This document shows, one piece after another, positions 15,827 through 24,230 of a stretch of DNA of 64,000 nt (position 1 is its first letter; the number at the start of each line of letters is the position of its first letter). The position numbers were made by a program, and so were the translations under genes. The notes under the pieces are model-generated. The model was not told the DNA's origin, ran no database searches, and was given only the letters and a program-made list of their open reading frames with translations. This DNA is from Actinomadura luzonensis (GTDB taxonomy: Bacteria > Actinomycetota > Actinomycetes > Streptosporangiales > Streptosporangiaceae). The stretch lies in NCBI RefSeq assembly GCF_022664455.2, contig NZ_JAKRKC020000002.1, positions 1,550,001 through 1,614,000 of the forward strand, in the 5' to 3' direction.

Positions 15827-17296
15827 TCAAAACCTCCCGACAACAGAGGAGGGCTCGCCGAACCAGCGCGAGAGCTGGCCGTCCAGGTCCTGCTGATCGT
15901 CGCCGATCCAGGCGACGTGGCCGTCCGGACGGAGCAGGACGGCCGGGGCGTCCAGGTCGGCGGCGGGATCGGCGAGGTGGTCGACCCGGTCTGACCAGCC
16001 GCCGGTGGTGAGGCGTGCGGTGCGGTCGAGCAGGAGGCCGCGGCCGTGGTGCAGCCGGTCGTAGAGGTGGCCTTGGTTGAGGTCGATGTCGCGGAGGCGG
16101 CGGCCGAGGAGGTCGGGGCCGTCGCCGAAGTCGTAGCGGATGTCGATGGCGGCGATCTTCTCGATGAGGTGGCGGTTGACCTCGTTGATGGCCATGAGTT
16201 CGGTGAGGAGTCTGCGGACGGCTTGGGGGCCTGGTTCGGTGGACAGGAGTTCTTTCTGGGCGCGGGTGTTGTCCAGGACGTTCGCGGCGACGGGGTGGCG
16301 TTCGGTGTGGTAGGTGTCCAGGAGTGTTGGCGGGGCCCAGCCGTGGAGGTGTGCGGCGAGTTTCCAGCCGAGGTTGATGGCGTCCTGGATGCCGAGGTTG
16401 AGTCCTTGTCCGCCGATGGGTGGGTGGATGTGTGCGGCGTCGCCGGCGAGGAGGGCTCGGTCGAGTCGGTAGCGTTCGGCGAGGCGGGTGGCGTCGCCGA
16501 AGCGGGAGAGCCAGCGTGGGGAGTGGATGCCGAAGTCGGTGCCGGCGATGGTGTGAAGTGCTTGTTTGAAGTCGTCGAGGGTGGGTGGTTCGGCGCGGTC
16601 GGTGACGTGGGTGGCGGGGACCAGGATGCTGTGTTTTCCTTCGCCGGTGGGCCGGATCCAGAACGGGTGGTGGGATTGGCCGATTGGGGGGACTTTGGCG
16701 TTGATTTCCGCTTGGGGTGCGGTTACTTCCATTTCGCCCATGAGGGTGTCGTTGCGGGAGGGTTCGCCGGGGAAGGCGATGCCGAGGAGTTTGCGTACTG
16801 TGCTGCGGGCGCCGTCGCAGCCGATGAGGTAGCGCGATCGTAGGTGCCGGCCGTCGGCGAGTTCGACGGTGACGCCTTCGTCGTCCTGCTGGAGGCCGGT
16901 CACGGTGTGGCCGTGCCGGATCTGTGCGCCGAGTTGCGTGGCGTGTTCTTGCAGGAGGCGTTCGATGACCGGCTGGGGGATGCCCAGGAGGTAGGGGTGG
17001 GTCGAGTCGAGGCCTTGGGGCACGGGTTTGTCGATGGCGGCGAAGAAGCCGGCGGCGGGGCGCTTCCTGCCGTGCTGGAGCAGGCGGTCGAGCAGTCCGC
17101 GCATGGCCATGAGTTCGAGGCTGCGCATGTGGAGGCCGACGATGCGGATGAAGGATTTGGGCTGGGTTTCCTTCTCGAGCACGAGGACGCGCACGTCGTG
17201 GAGTCGGAGTTCGGCGGCGAGGGTGGCGCCGGTGGGGCCGCATCCGGCGATGATGACGTCGTGCTCGGGTGGTTCGGTGGGGGCCTGGGGCCGCAT
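15827..17296 (-). CDS. rox: Rifampicin monooxygenase, class A flavoprotein
   Basis: The 489-residue protein has the FAD Rossmann motif GCGPTG (Gly18-x-Gly20-x-x-Gly23), the DG motif YLIGCDGARSTVRKLLG, and the GD motif LLAGDAAHIHPPIGGQGLNLGIQD. From memory, long stretches match rifampicin monooxygenases of Nocardia and Streptomyces: HSPRWLSRFGDATRLAERYR, LDNTRAQKELLSTEPGPQAVRR and the C-terminal LLRPDGHVAWIGDDQQ. The enzyme hydroxylates the naphthalene core of rifamycins with NAD(P)H and oxygen and so inactivates them. The first residues after GCGPTG (ATLAAEL) and the segment near residue 50 differ from the usual LMLAAEL and SRAQGLHVRS, so this is a divergent member. A short leader ORF and a hairpin precede it. 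Confidence 0.85.
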   Translation of the reverse strand: MRPQAPTEPPEHDVIIAGCGPTGATLAAELRLHDVRVLVLEKETQPKSFIRIVGLHMRSLELMAMRGLLDRLLQHGRKRPAAGFFAAIDKPVPQGLDSTHPYLLGIPQPVIERLLQEHATQLGAQIRHGHTVTGLQQDDEGVTVELADGRHLRSRYLIGCDGARSTVRKLLGIAFPGEPSRNDTLMGEMEVTAPQAEINAKVPPIGQSHHPFWIRPTGEGKHSILVPATHVTDRAEPPTLDDFKQALHTIAGTDFGIHSPRWLSRFGDATRLAERYRLDRALLAGDAAHIHPPIGGQGLNLGIQDAINLGWKLAAHLHGWAPPTLLDTYHTERHPVAANVLDNTRAQKELLSTEPGPQAVRRLLTELMAINEVNRHLIEKIAAIDIRYDFGDGPDLLGRRLRDIDLNQGHLYDRLHHGRGLLLDRTARLTTGGWSDRVDHLADPAADLDAPAVLLRPDGHVAWIGDDQQDLDGQLSRWFGEPSSVVGRF

Positions 17297-17312
17297 GGGT
17301 GTTGCCTTTCGG

Positions 17313-17339
17313 GGAGTGCCTTGTGGGAGGGGGCACTCC
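17313..17339 (-). promoter_or_regulatory. Hairpin between the leader ORF and rox
   Basis: GGAGTGCC (17332-17339 on the − strand) pairs with GGCACTCC (17313-17320) around an 11-nt loop. The hairpin starts 9 bp after the leader ORF stop and ends a few bases before the rox ribosome binding site (AAAGG). It is placed to influence rox translation. Confidence 0.45.
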
Positions 17340-17348
17340 TGGCGACAC

Positions 17349-17408
17349 CTACGTCGATCGCCTGATCGTGACGGTGAGGGGGAGCACCCACGTCGATACA
17401 GCGTTCAT
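17349..17408 (-). CDS. Candidate 19-residue leader peptide upstream of rox
   Basis: An ATG at 17408 opens a short frame, MNAVSTWVLPLTVTIRRST. It is preceded by a near-ideal Shine-Dalgarno AGGAGGTGAG, better than that of rox itself. It ends 52 bp before the rox start, with the hairpin at 17313-17339 in between. This arrangement suggests translational or transcriptional attenuation, or a small upstream ORF that couples ribosomes to rox. No repeated codon for a single amino acid is evident. It could also be a fortuitous ORF; the strength of the ribosome binding site is the main argument. Confidence 0.45.
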   Translation of the reverse strand: MNAVSTWVLPLTVTIRRST

Positions 17409-17538
17409 GGGTCTCACCTCCTCGGGCGGTGTCACGATCATGGGCAAGTTACCGGGCTGGGCTTCGTTGCGTCCAGTTGTTTTCCTGGGGTCGTGGGGTG
17501 TGCGTTCCGCTACCGTCACGAGTACCTAATCGTGACAG
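17363..17538. promoter_or_regulatory. Repeated TGATCGTGAC sites in the rox / SnoaL-like intergenic region
   Basis: The motif TGATCGTGACRG occurs at 17363-17374 (+), 17430-17440 (−) and, as TAATCGTGACAG, at 17527-17538 (+). The last forms a dyad with GTCACGA at 17515-17521 (GTCACGA, 8-bp spacer, TCGTGAC). A pair of CACCYACGTCGAT repeats lies at 17346-17358 and 17385-17397. The region separates two divergent genes, so a shared dimeric regulator is plausible but unidentified. Confidence 0.5.
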
Positions 17539-17574
17539 ATGCCCGCTATGGGCGTTTTCTCTAGTTTCATGGTC

Positions 17575-18603
17575 ATGAAGACCACCCCACGAGTCCTGGC
17601 CACCACCCTGCTGAGCACCCTGGCCCTCACCTCGCTCGCCGCTCCCGCGTCGGCACGACAGTCCGACGCCCCGGTGATCGAGGGGCGGGTCAGCCCTGCG
17701 GCGCAGACCTTCATCGACCGGCAGACCCGCTTCGGCGCCATGCCCACGAGCCCCGAGCGTGTCGACGCCTACGGTGAGATCTTCGCCGACGACGCCACCC
17801 TGTGGGAGGCCGCCGGCAACGTCATCAACGGCAGGGCCGCCATCAAGCAGTCCATCGCGGCCTCGCTCAAGCTGGTGCCGCAGTTCGGGTTCACGCCGCG
17901 GCGCCTCGCCGCCGGCGGCGACACCGTGATGTACGGCGCGCACAACGTGGCCGTCATCGGCGGCACGACAGTCGAGTACCCCGCCATCTACCGCGTGGTC
18001 ATCGACCAGGCGGGCGATGTGGTGCAGGGGCGGCGCTACTACGACCGGTACACCTGGTTCGCCCCCATCGCCACCGGGGAGCTGAAGCTGGACAACCTCT
18101 TCGCGGGCATCGCCGACGCCCCGGCCGCCGCGGCGGGCGCGCCGGCCGGTGAGCCTGCCGCGCGGGTGCGGGCAGCGACGCTGGGTCCGGGTCTGCTCGG
18201 CAGGGCCGCTGCCTGGAACGCCAGGAACGCCCGCGCCCTGGTCGCCGCCTCCGGCCGGGCGCCGCTGACCGGCCCGGGGCTGGAGGGCCGCAAGCTGTAC
18301 ACCAAGGCGGCCAAGCTCGCCTACCTCGACCGGCTGCTGGGCAGTTTCGACGACGACGAGCAGGGCCGCAATCCCACCGCGCTGCGCCCGGGGAAGGCCG
18401 TCCACACTCGTGAGGCCACCTATCAGGAGTGGTACGGCACCGTCCGCAGCCAGGGCAGGGAGATCAGCTACGGCGTCATCGAGCGGTTCGGTTACCGCGA
18501 CGGCAGGGTCGCCGACTGGAGCCTGACCTTCGACACCTTGCCGCTCATCGCCGACGCCGGCAAGATCACGCAGCTGTACGGCCTGCTGAGCCGCCCTGCG
18601 TGA
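17575..18603 (+). CDS. Secreted SnoaL-like (NTF2-fold) protein
   Basis: The 342-residue protein starts at an ATG at 17575 with a clear Sec signal, MKTTPRVLATTLLSTLALTS, and cleavage near APASA. The mature part holds an NTF2/SnoaL pattern: RVDAYGEIFADDATLWEAAGNVINGRAAIKQSI (about 60-95), and a second similar segment late in the protein (TREATYQEWYGTVRSQGREISYGVIERFGYRDGRVADWSLTFDT). This suggests two half-domains. SnoaL-like proteins bind or isomerise small molecules; no catalytic residues are obvious. It diverges from rox and shares its regulatory region, so a link to antibiotic response is possible but unproven. Confidence 0.72.
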   Translation: MKTTPRVLATTLLSTLALTSLAAPASARQSDAPVIEGRVSPAAQTFIDRQTRFGAMPTSPERVDAYGEIFADDATLWEAAGNVINGRAAIKQSIAASLKLVPQFGFTPRRLAAGGDTVMYGAHNVAVIGGTTVEYPAIYRVVIDQAGDVVQGRRYYDRYTWFAPIATGELKLDNLFAGIADAPAAAAGAPAGEPAARVRAATLGPGLLGRAAAWNARNARALVAASGRAPLTGPGLEGRKLYTKAAKLAYLDRLLGSFDDDEQGRNPTALRPGKAVHTREATYQEWYGTVRSQGREISYGVIERFGYRDGRVADWSLTFDTLPLIADAGKITQLYGLLSRPA

Positions 18604-18715
18604 GCCCGTCCTCGGCGCGGGCATGCGGGAGGTGTGCCGGCCCGTCACGGGCGGCCCTGGTCGTCCTTCGATGGCAGACCGTGGGGTGAGTGCACGTTCC
18701 GCTAGGTTTTCAGCC

Positions 18716-21421
18716 ATGTTGTACGGGCGGGCCGCGGAGCAGGCGCGGATGGATCGGCTGCTGGCGGACGCGCGATCCGGCCGCAGCGGTGTGCTGGTGA
18801 TGCGTGGCCAGCCGGGCATCGGGAAGTCCGCTCTGCTCGGTCATCTGGCCGGGCGCGCCGCGGGAGTGCGGGTGCTGCACGGGGTCGGTATCGAGTCCGA
18901 GGCGGAGCTGCCGTACGCCGCTCTGCATCTGCTCCTGCGTGCCGAGCTGGGCCGGATCGACGCGCTGCCCGGGCCGCAGGCGGCGGCGTTGCGGGGTGCG
19001 CTGGGGCTGGACGCGGCGGCCGCGGCGGACCGGTTCCTCGTCGGGCTGGCGGTGCTCAGCCTCCTGGCCGAGATCGCGGGTGACGGGCCGCTGCTGTGCC
19101 TGGTCGACGACGCGCAGTGGTTCGACAGGGCGTCGCTGGACGCCTTGTTGTTCGTGGCGCGGCGGCTGGAGGCCGAAGGCGTCGCGCTGGTGTTCGCGGG
19201 CAGGGAGGAGTTCCGGCCGCAGGGGCTGCCCGAGCTGTGGCTGGACGGCGTGGACCGCGAAGCGGCGCTCGCGTTGCTGGCGGAGTCGGCCGGGGATCTG
19301 CCGCCGAGGGTGCGTGACCGTGTCCTGGCGGAGGCGCGCGGCAATCCGCTCGCGCTGCTCGAACTGCCGTCCTCGTTCACCGCGGAGCAGCGGGGGCGGC
19401 AGGGGCCGCAGGGGGAGCTCAGCCCGTTCACCGCGATCCCGGTCGCGGGGCGGGTGCTGGAGGCGTTCCAGCGGCAGATCGGGGCGCTTGCCGGCACGGC
19501 GCGGACGCTGCTGGCGGTGCTCGCCGCCGACGACACGGGTGACCTCGGCATCGTGCTGCGCGCCGCGCGGTCCTTCTCCGCCCGGCTCACGGATCTGGAA
19601 GCGGCCGAGCAGGCCAAGCTGGTGCTGGTGAACGGGTCCACGGTGACCTTCAGGCATCCGCTCATCAGGGCCGCGGCCTATCAGAGTGTGCCGCTGACGT
19701 CGCGGCTGGCCGTGCATCGCGCGCTCGCGGAGGTGCTCGACGGCGGCGAGCACGCCGATCGCCGGGCCTGGCACCTGGCCGCGGCGACGACCACGCCTGA
19801 CGAGGACGTGGCGCGCGAGCTGGAATCGGCCGCGGAGCGGGCGCGTACCCGTTCCGGTTACGCGGCCATGGCGGCGGCCTACGAACGAGCCGCCGAGCTC
19901 ACTCCCGACGCCGGCAGGCGGTCGGTGCGGCTGGCCGCCGCGGCTGTCGCGGCCAGCGACGCGGGCCGGCTCACGCGCGCGGACGCGCTGGCCGATCGGG
20001 TCGGCGCGGAGATCCAGGCTCCGTCGGCCCTCGCGCACCTGGTCCAGGTGCGTGCTCATCGGGAGTTCGAGCAGGGCAGCCCGGCCAAGGCCGCTGAGCT
20101 CGTCATCGCCGGTGCGGAGCGGGTCGCTCCCCTCGATGCCGAGCGGGCGGCCTACCTGCTGGTGGAGGCGGTGCGTTGTGCGTGGTACGCGGGCGCCCCG
20201 GACCTGGCGGGGCGGGCGGCGAAGCTGCTCAGGGCGTTGCCCGAGGTGGGTTCGCCGCTGGTGGGCGGCGCGCTCGGGCTGGCCGCGCTGGTCGACGGCG
20301 AGCTGCCGGACGCCGTCGCGCTCGTGCGGGGGCTGGTGCTCGCGCCGGATCTGTCCGGGCTGCAGGTGCCGGGCCTGCTGTTCATGGCTCAGGTGTGCGC
20401 GCCGATCGGGCACTACGGCCGGGCCGAGGCCGTCGCGGCGCGGGTCGAGGCCGAGTGCATGACCCACGACATGCGCGGCTGGCTGACCGTCGCGGTGGAG
20501 ACCCGGATGCAGGCGCAGATGTTGCTCGGCCGGTATCGGGAGGCGGCGTCCCGGCTGGAGGAGAGCGTTCCCGTGGTGGGCGATCTGGGGCAGCGGAACG
20601 GGGCCGTCGCGCTGACCGCGCTGCTGGCGCTGGCGCGCGGCGAGCTGGGCGACGAGGACGGTTGCCGGGCGGCGGCCGGGGCGGCTTTGGAGCAGGCGAG
20701 GGCGCACGGGCTGCGTGCTGCTGAGGCGGTCGCGGTGGCCGGGCTCGGGCGGCTGGAGCTCGCGCTGGGCCGTCCGGAGGCGTCGCTGAGGATCTTGGAG
20801 GGGAACGCGGCCGCCGGCCCGCCCATGTCCGTCTTCTCCGCGCCGGACCGGGTCGAGGCCGCGGTGCGGGCCAGGGAGCCCGGAAGGGCGGAGGAGCCGC
20901 TGGCGTACTACCTGGGCTGGGCCGCCCGGGTGGGGGTGCCGTCGGCCGAGGCGGTCGCGCTGCGCTGCCGTGCGCTCGTCGAGGACGACGAGGAGCTGTA
21001 CGTCCAGGCGGTGCGGGCGCATCAGCGGGGCGAGCAGCCGCAGGAGCAGGCCCGTACGGCGCTGCTCTACGGCGAGTGGCTGCGGCGGGCGCGCAGGCGT
21101 GCCGCGGCCCGGGCGCAGTTGCGTGCCGCGTTGGAGGCCTTCGACCGGCTCGGCATGTCGTTGTGGGCCGAGCGGGCCCGCGCGGAGCTGCGGGCCACCG
21201 GTGACGTGCCCGCGGCGCCGCGCCGGGCGGACGATCCGCTCAGCGTCCTGACGGCGCAGGAGAGGCAGGTGGTACGGCTGGCCGCCACGGGCGCGTCCAA
21301 CCGCGACATCGCGGCTCAGCTGTACCTCAGTCCGCGCACTGTCGGTTACCACCTCTACAAGGCCTTTCCCAAGCTGGGGATCTCCTCGCGGGCGGAGCTG
21401 GCCAGGGTGTGCGGGACTTGA
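18716..21421 (+). CDS. LuxR-family regulator with AAA ATPase domain (LAL type)
   Basis: This is a 901-residue large ATP-binding LuxR regulator. The ATG at 18716 starts MLYGRAAEQARMDRLL, the standard opening. Walker A is GQPGIGKS (residues 31-38) and Walker B is LLCLVDDAQWFD (about 130-141). A helical TPR-like middle follows (about 400-820), then a C-terminal LuxR helix-turn-helix (LTAQERQVVRLAATGASNRD, then RTVGYHLYKAFPKLGISSR). LALs are ATP-dependent activators that often control secondary metabolism. No obvious target cluster is adjacent; the next genes are a hydrolase and MarR on the other strand. Confidence 0.93.
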   Translation: MLYGRAAEQARMDRLLADARSGRSGVLVMRGQPGIGKSALLGHLAGRAAGVRVLHGVGIESEAELPYAALHLLLRAELGRIDALPGPQAAALRGALGLDAAAAADRFLVGLAVLSLLAEIAGDGPLLCLVDDAQWFDRASLDALLFVARRLEAEGVALVFAGREEFRPQGLPELWLDGVDREAALALLAESAGDLPPRVRDRVLAEARGNPLALLELPSSFTAEQRGRQGPQGELSPFTAIPVAGRVLEAFQRQIGALAGTARTLLAVLAADDTGDLGIVLRAARSFSARLTDLEAAEQAKLVLVNGSTVTFRHPLIRAAAYQSVPLTSRLAVHRALAEVLDGGEHADRRAWHLAAATTTPDEDVARELESAAERARTRSGYAAMAAAYERAAELTPDAGRRSVRLAAAAVAASDAGRLTRADALADRVGAEIQAPSALAHLVQVRAHREFEQGSPAKAAELVIAGAERVAPLDAERAAYLLVEAVRCAWYAGAPDLAGRAAKLLRALPEVGSPLVGGALGLAALVDGELPDAVALVRGLVLAPDLSGLQVPGLLFMAQVCAPIGHYGRAEAVAARVEAECMTHDMRGWLTVAVETRMQAQMLLGRYREAASRLEESVPVVGDLGQRNGAVALTALLALARGELGDEDGCRAAAGAALEQARAHGLRAAEAVAVAGLGRLELALGRPEASLRILEGNAAAGPPMSVFSAPDRVEAAVRAREPGRAEEPLAYYLGWAARVGVPSAEAVALRCRALVEDDEELYVQAVRAHQRGEQPQEQARTALLYGEWLRRARRRAAARAQLRAALEAFDRLGMSLWAERARAELRATGDVPAAPRRADDPLSVLTAQERQVVRLAATGASNRDIAAQLYLSPRTVGYHLYKAFPKLGISSRAELARVCGT

Positions 21422-21754
21422 TCCGCGTTCGACGGATGCCGTTTCGCTTGGGCGAAGGCGTTCGCCTGGGCGAAGGCGCCGACGTCATCAAGCCCGAGCT
21501 CAACGATCCCCGCAACCCGCAGCGCCTGTTCGGCCACCTGGAGCAGGAGCACGCCTGCCTGACCTTCACCGCCTCCTCCGACGCCCCCGGAGGACCTGTG
21601 GCACCTGGCCGCCCTCAACGTGACGGTGACCGGCGCCGACAACTCGACGTTGGCGGCGGCGGGACCGGGTCGGTCGGGCCCATGGTGAGGTGACGGGGAC
21701 GAGCAGTCCGGCAGGCCGGAGCCGCCCCCCGGCCGGCCGCTGCGGGCCCGGGTT
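21422..21754 (+). other. Gene-poor stretch with a possible broken coding remnant
   Basis: The 333 bp between the LAL regulator and the hydrolase gene hold no intact gene. One frame from 21436 gives a plausible piece (GADVIKPELNDPRNPQRLFG, then LTFTASSDAP). A second frame continues it after the CCCCCGGAGG run near 21590 (EDLWHLAALNVTVTGADNS). This looks like the frameshifted tail of a lost gene. A 13-bp near-repeat (TGGGCGAAGGCG) sits at its start. I do not recognise the family. Confidence 0.35.
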
Positions 21755-22927
21755 TCAGGGGTTGTGGAAGGTCACTTCGGGGTTGGCGGTGGAGGGGCCG
21801 TCGAGGAGGGGCTGGGGCCGGTCGCGGAGGTGCTGGTCGAAGAAGGCGCCCACGTACGCGGTGGTGATCTCGCCCGATCGCTTGCCGGGCAGGGGTGCGC
21901 TGGGGTCGGTGATGCCGGCCTGGGCGCCCAGGACGGGCAGGTCGATGAAGGTGAAGTGGCCGGCGTCGGCGACGGTGAGCCAGCGTTTCCAGCCGTTGAG
22001 GCGGGGCCAGTCGCGTGACCAGGTGGTGTCGGCGGAGCCGGGGGAGTGCTGGGCTTTCGTGCCGAGCATGAGGAAGGGCCGTTCGCCGAGCCCGCCGGGC
22101 GGGACCGGGGCGAAGAACGAGCCGTCCAGGTCGGCTCCGGCGCGGACGCGCCGGTCGGCGGCCATGACGCTCGCCGCGGCGTTGCCGCCGAGGGAGTGTC
22201 CGGCGGCGCCGATGCGGCGCGGGTCGATCAGGCGGGAGTGTTTCCAGGCGGGTGCGGATCGGCGGGTGAGCTGGTCGATGACGAAGGACAGGTCGGCGGC
22301 CCGGACGGTGGCGGCCTTGCCGAGGAGTTCCTTCTCCGCCTGGTCGGTGGGGGCGTTCTCGATCGTCTCGCAGGCCAGGCAGGTGAGGGTGCGGCCGCCG
22401 GGGAACGTCGTGCCGAACGATTCGTGGGCGTGGTCCACCAGGGCGACGACGTAGCCCCTGGAGGCGAGGTCCTCGGCGAGGGTGGTGAGGGTGGCGCGGT
22501 TGAGGCTGAAGCCGGGGGAGAGCATCACGAGGGGGTGCCGGCCGCCGATGGGGCGGGCGTTTTGGCGGGCGTTGGTGGTGACGCCGGCGAGTTGTTCGGG
22601 CTCCAGGACGGTGTCGAGCCGTTGTCCTTGGAGGAGAGCGCGGGCTTCGTCGACGGTCATGTACGGGGCGGGGCTCCCGCCGGTGCGGGCCGGGTAGTAC
22701 AGGGAGACCATCAGCTCGCGTGCGGTCGTGGGGACCCAGGGGTCGGGGCGGCCGGTGTCGACGAGGTGGAGGGTGTCGCGCCCGACGTGGTACAGGCCGG
22801 TGGGGCGCGGGATCGCGAACCGCACATCGGCGACGACAGCGGTGGCGGGGACGGCGGCCGCGGCGGACGCGGTGAGGGCGGCGGCGGCGAGGAGGAGGGC
22901 TGTGGGGGTGCGTCGAGCTCTGATCAT
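21755..22927 (-). CDS. Secreted alpha/beta-hydrolase, platelet-activating-factor acetylhydrolase-like
   Basis: The protein has 390 residues from an ATG at 22927. A signal peptide (RTPTALLLAAAALTASAAAAV) is followed by an alpha/beta-hydrolase with strand HPLVMLSPGFSLN (oxyanion region), nucleophile elbow G-H-S245-L-G-G, a D in ADLDGSFF, and a late His in ADAGHFTFIDLPVL. This is the layout of PAF-acetylhydrolase isoform II-type bacterial lipases. The start of the mature domain (RPTGLYHVGRDTLHLVDTGRPDPW) is typical of actinomycete members. It probably hydrolyses short acyl esters or polyester-like substrates outside the cell. Confidence 0.87.
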   Translation of the reverse strand: MIRARRTPTALLLAAAALTASAAAAVPATAVVADVRFAIPRPTGLYHVGRDTLHLVDTGRPDPWVPTTARELMVSLYYPARTGGSPAPYMTVDEARALLQGQRLDTVLEPEQLAGVTTNARQNARPIGGRHPLVMLSPGFSLNRATLTTLAEDLASRGYVVALVDHAHESFGTTFPGGRTLTCLACETIENAPTDQAEKELLGKAATVRAADLSFVIDQLTRRSAPAWKHSRLIDPRRIGAAGHSLGGNAAASVMAADRRVRAGADLDGSFFAPVPPGGLGERPFLMLGTKAQHSPGSADTTWSRDWPRLNGWKRWLTVADAGHFTFIDLPVLGAQAGITDPSAPLPGKRSGEITTAYVGAFFDQHLRDRPQPLLDGPSTANPEVTFHNP

Positions 22928-22997
22928 GCAGAGCACTGTAGGAACGCCACCACCTCGCCCGGCATGCCGGAAAGACCAGCTCGAACCCCTACTTTCG

Positions 22998-23471
22998 TCA
23001 GGTCCCGTCGTGGGCCGGGCCGGTCCGGCGCCTGTGGGGGCGTCTGGTGTCGACGTTGCCCGCCATGGTCCTGAGGAGGGCGGGCAGTCGCGCCGCTGTC
23101 TCGGCGTCCAGGCCGGTGACGGTTTCCTGCGCGAGGGTGCGCCAGAGCTGTTTGACCTGGTCGGTGAGGGCCCGGCCGGCGTCGGTGAGTTCGACGACAG
23201 TGGCGCGCTGGTCGTCGGGGGCGGGGGTGCGCCGGATGTGGCCGGCGGTTTCGAGCTTGCGGGCCATGAGGGTGACGCTGGGCCGTTCGACGCCGAGGGC
23301 GTCGCTGAGCTGGGCCTGGATCATGGGGCCGGTGCGGGCGAGCTCGAGCAGGAGCGCTTCTTGCCCGGGGTGCAGCCCGAGGGGGGCCAGGAGTTCGGCG
23401 ATCCTGGCGCGGTGGCGCAGGCTGAGCAGGCGGACGGCCTGGTTGATGCTGTCGGCCTGGTCGAAGTCCAT
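22998..23471 (-). CDS. MarR-family repressor
   Basis: The 157-residue protein starts at an ATG at 23471 behind GGGGAGG. The winged helix-turn-helix is clear: ALLLELARTGPMIQAQLSDALGVERPSVTLMARKLETAGHIRRTPAPDDQRATVVELTDAGR at about residues 45-105, with the DxR wing (DDQRA). It diverges from wrbA and the MFS gene. A perfect 18-bp inverted repeat covers the shared promoter. The likely circuit is repression of its own gene and of the quinone reductase-exporter pair until a phenolic or quinone ligand binds. Confidence 0.92.
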   Translation of the reverse strand: MDFDQADSINQAVRLLSLRHRARIAELLAPLGLHPGQEALLLELARTGPMIQAQLSDALGVERPSVTLMARKLETAGHIRRTPAPDDQRATVVELTDAGRALTDQVKQLWRTLAQETVTGLDAETAARLPALLRTMAGNVDTRRPHRRRTGPAHDGT

Positions 23472-23488
23472 GGGGCCTCCCCTTGACA

Positions 23489-23527
23489 GATTTGTTAGCC
23501 GCATAACTATTATGCGGCTAACAAATC
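23489..23527. promoter_or_regulatory. Perfect 18-bp inverted repeat: MarR operator over divergent promoters
   Basis: GATTTGTTAGCCGCATAA (23489-23506) is the exact reverse complement of 23510-23527, with a 3-bp centre. A -35 element TTGACA (23483-23488) for the wrbA direction abuts it, and -10-like TATTAT lies at 23508-23513. The operator thus covers the promoter core. Its low GC contrasts with the surroundings. Confidence 0.85.
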
Positions 23528-23550
23528 ATAGCCGACGACGGGAAGCCGAC

Positions 23551-24207
23551 ATGACCGCGAAGATCGCCGTCATCTACTACAGCGCGACAGGCACCGTGCA
23601 CGCCCTCGCCCAGGCCGTCGCCGACGGCGCCGCCTCCGCCGGGGCCCAGGTGCGGCTGCGGCGGGTCGCCGAGCTGGCGTCCGCCACCGCGATCGCCCGC
23701 AACCCGCGGTGGCGGCGGCACGCCGAGGCCACCGCGGCGATCGCCGAGGCCTCGCTCGAGGACCTGGCCTGGGCCGACGCGTACGCGTTCGGGACGCCGA
23801 CCCGGTTCGGCGCGCCGGCCGCGCAGCTCAAGCAGTTCATCGACCAGGCGGACGGGCTGTGGCAGGAAGGCGGCCTGGCCGACAAGCCGGTCACCGCCTT
23901 CACCTCGGCCTACCACCGGCACGGCGGCAACGAGGCCACGATCCTGTCGCTGGGCAACGTGTTCTACCACTGGGGCGCGCTGATCGTCCCGCCCGGGTTC
24001 ACCGGCCCGGCCGTGCACGCCGCCGGCGGCAACCCCTACGGCGCCTCCGCCGTGACCGGCCCCACCGGGGACGACCTGGCGAGCGCGGCACTGGAGGCCG
24101 CCCGCCACCAGGGACGGCGGCTGGCCGCCGTCACGGCCCGGCTGCTGGCGGGCGGCCACGCCACCGGCAACGCCACTGGGCTCGAGACGGCCGCGCGCGG
24201 CGCGTGA
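23551..24207 (+). CDS. wrbA: NAD(P)H:quinone oxidoreductase, WrbA type
   Basis: The 218-residue flavodoxin-like protein has the FMN loop YYSATGTVHALAQAVADGA (about residues 9-27), the loop FGTPTRFGAPAAQLKQFIDQ (about 75-94), and the segment TSAYHRHGGNEATILSLGNVFYHWG typical of type IV quinone reductases. These reduce quinones by two electrons and protect against quinone stress. The gene starts 24 bp downstream of the MarR operator and is followed 23 bp later by an MFS exporter, forming a detoxification operon. Confidence 0.9.
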   Translation: MTAKIAVIYYSATGTVHALAQAVADGAASAGAQVRLRRVAELASATAIARNPRWRRHAEATAAIAEASLEDLAWADAYAFGTPTRFGAPAAQLKQFIDQADGLWQEGGLADKPVTAFTSAYHRHGGNEATILSLGNVFYHWGALIVPPGFTGPAVHAAGGNPYGASAVTGPTGDDLASAALEAARHQGRRLAAVTARLLAGGHATGNATGLETAARGA

Positions 24208-24230
24208 TGATCCCACTCAGGAGACCTCTC

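Noticed and set aside
12997..16011. Long open frames of 1004 and 695 residues over the DUF6493-like gene
   Set aside because: They are Gly/Ala/Arg-rich shadow frames that result from high GC. Only the frame with ordinary residue composition and helical segments fits a protein.
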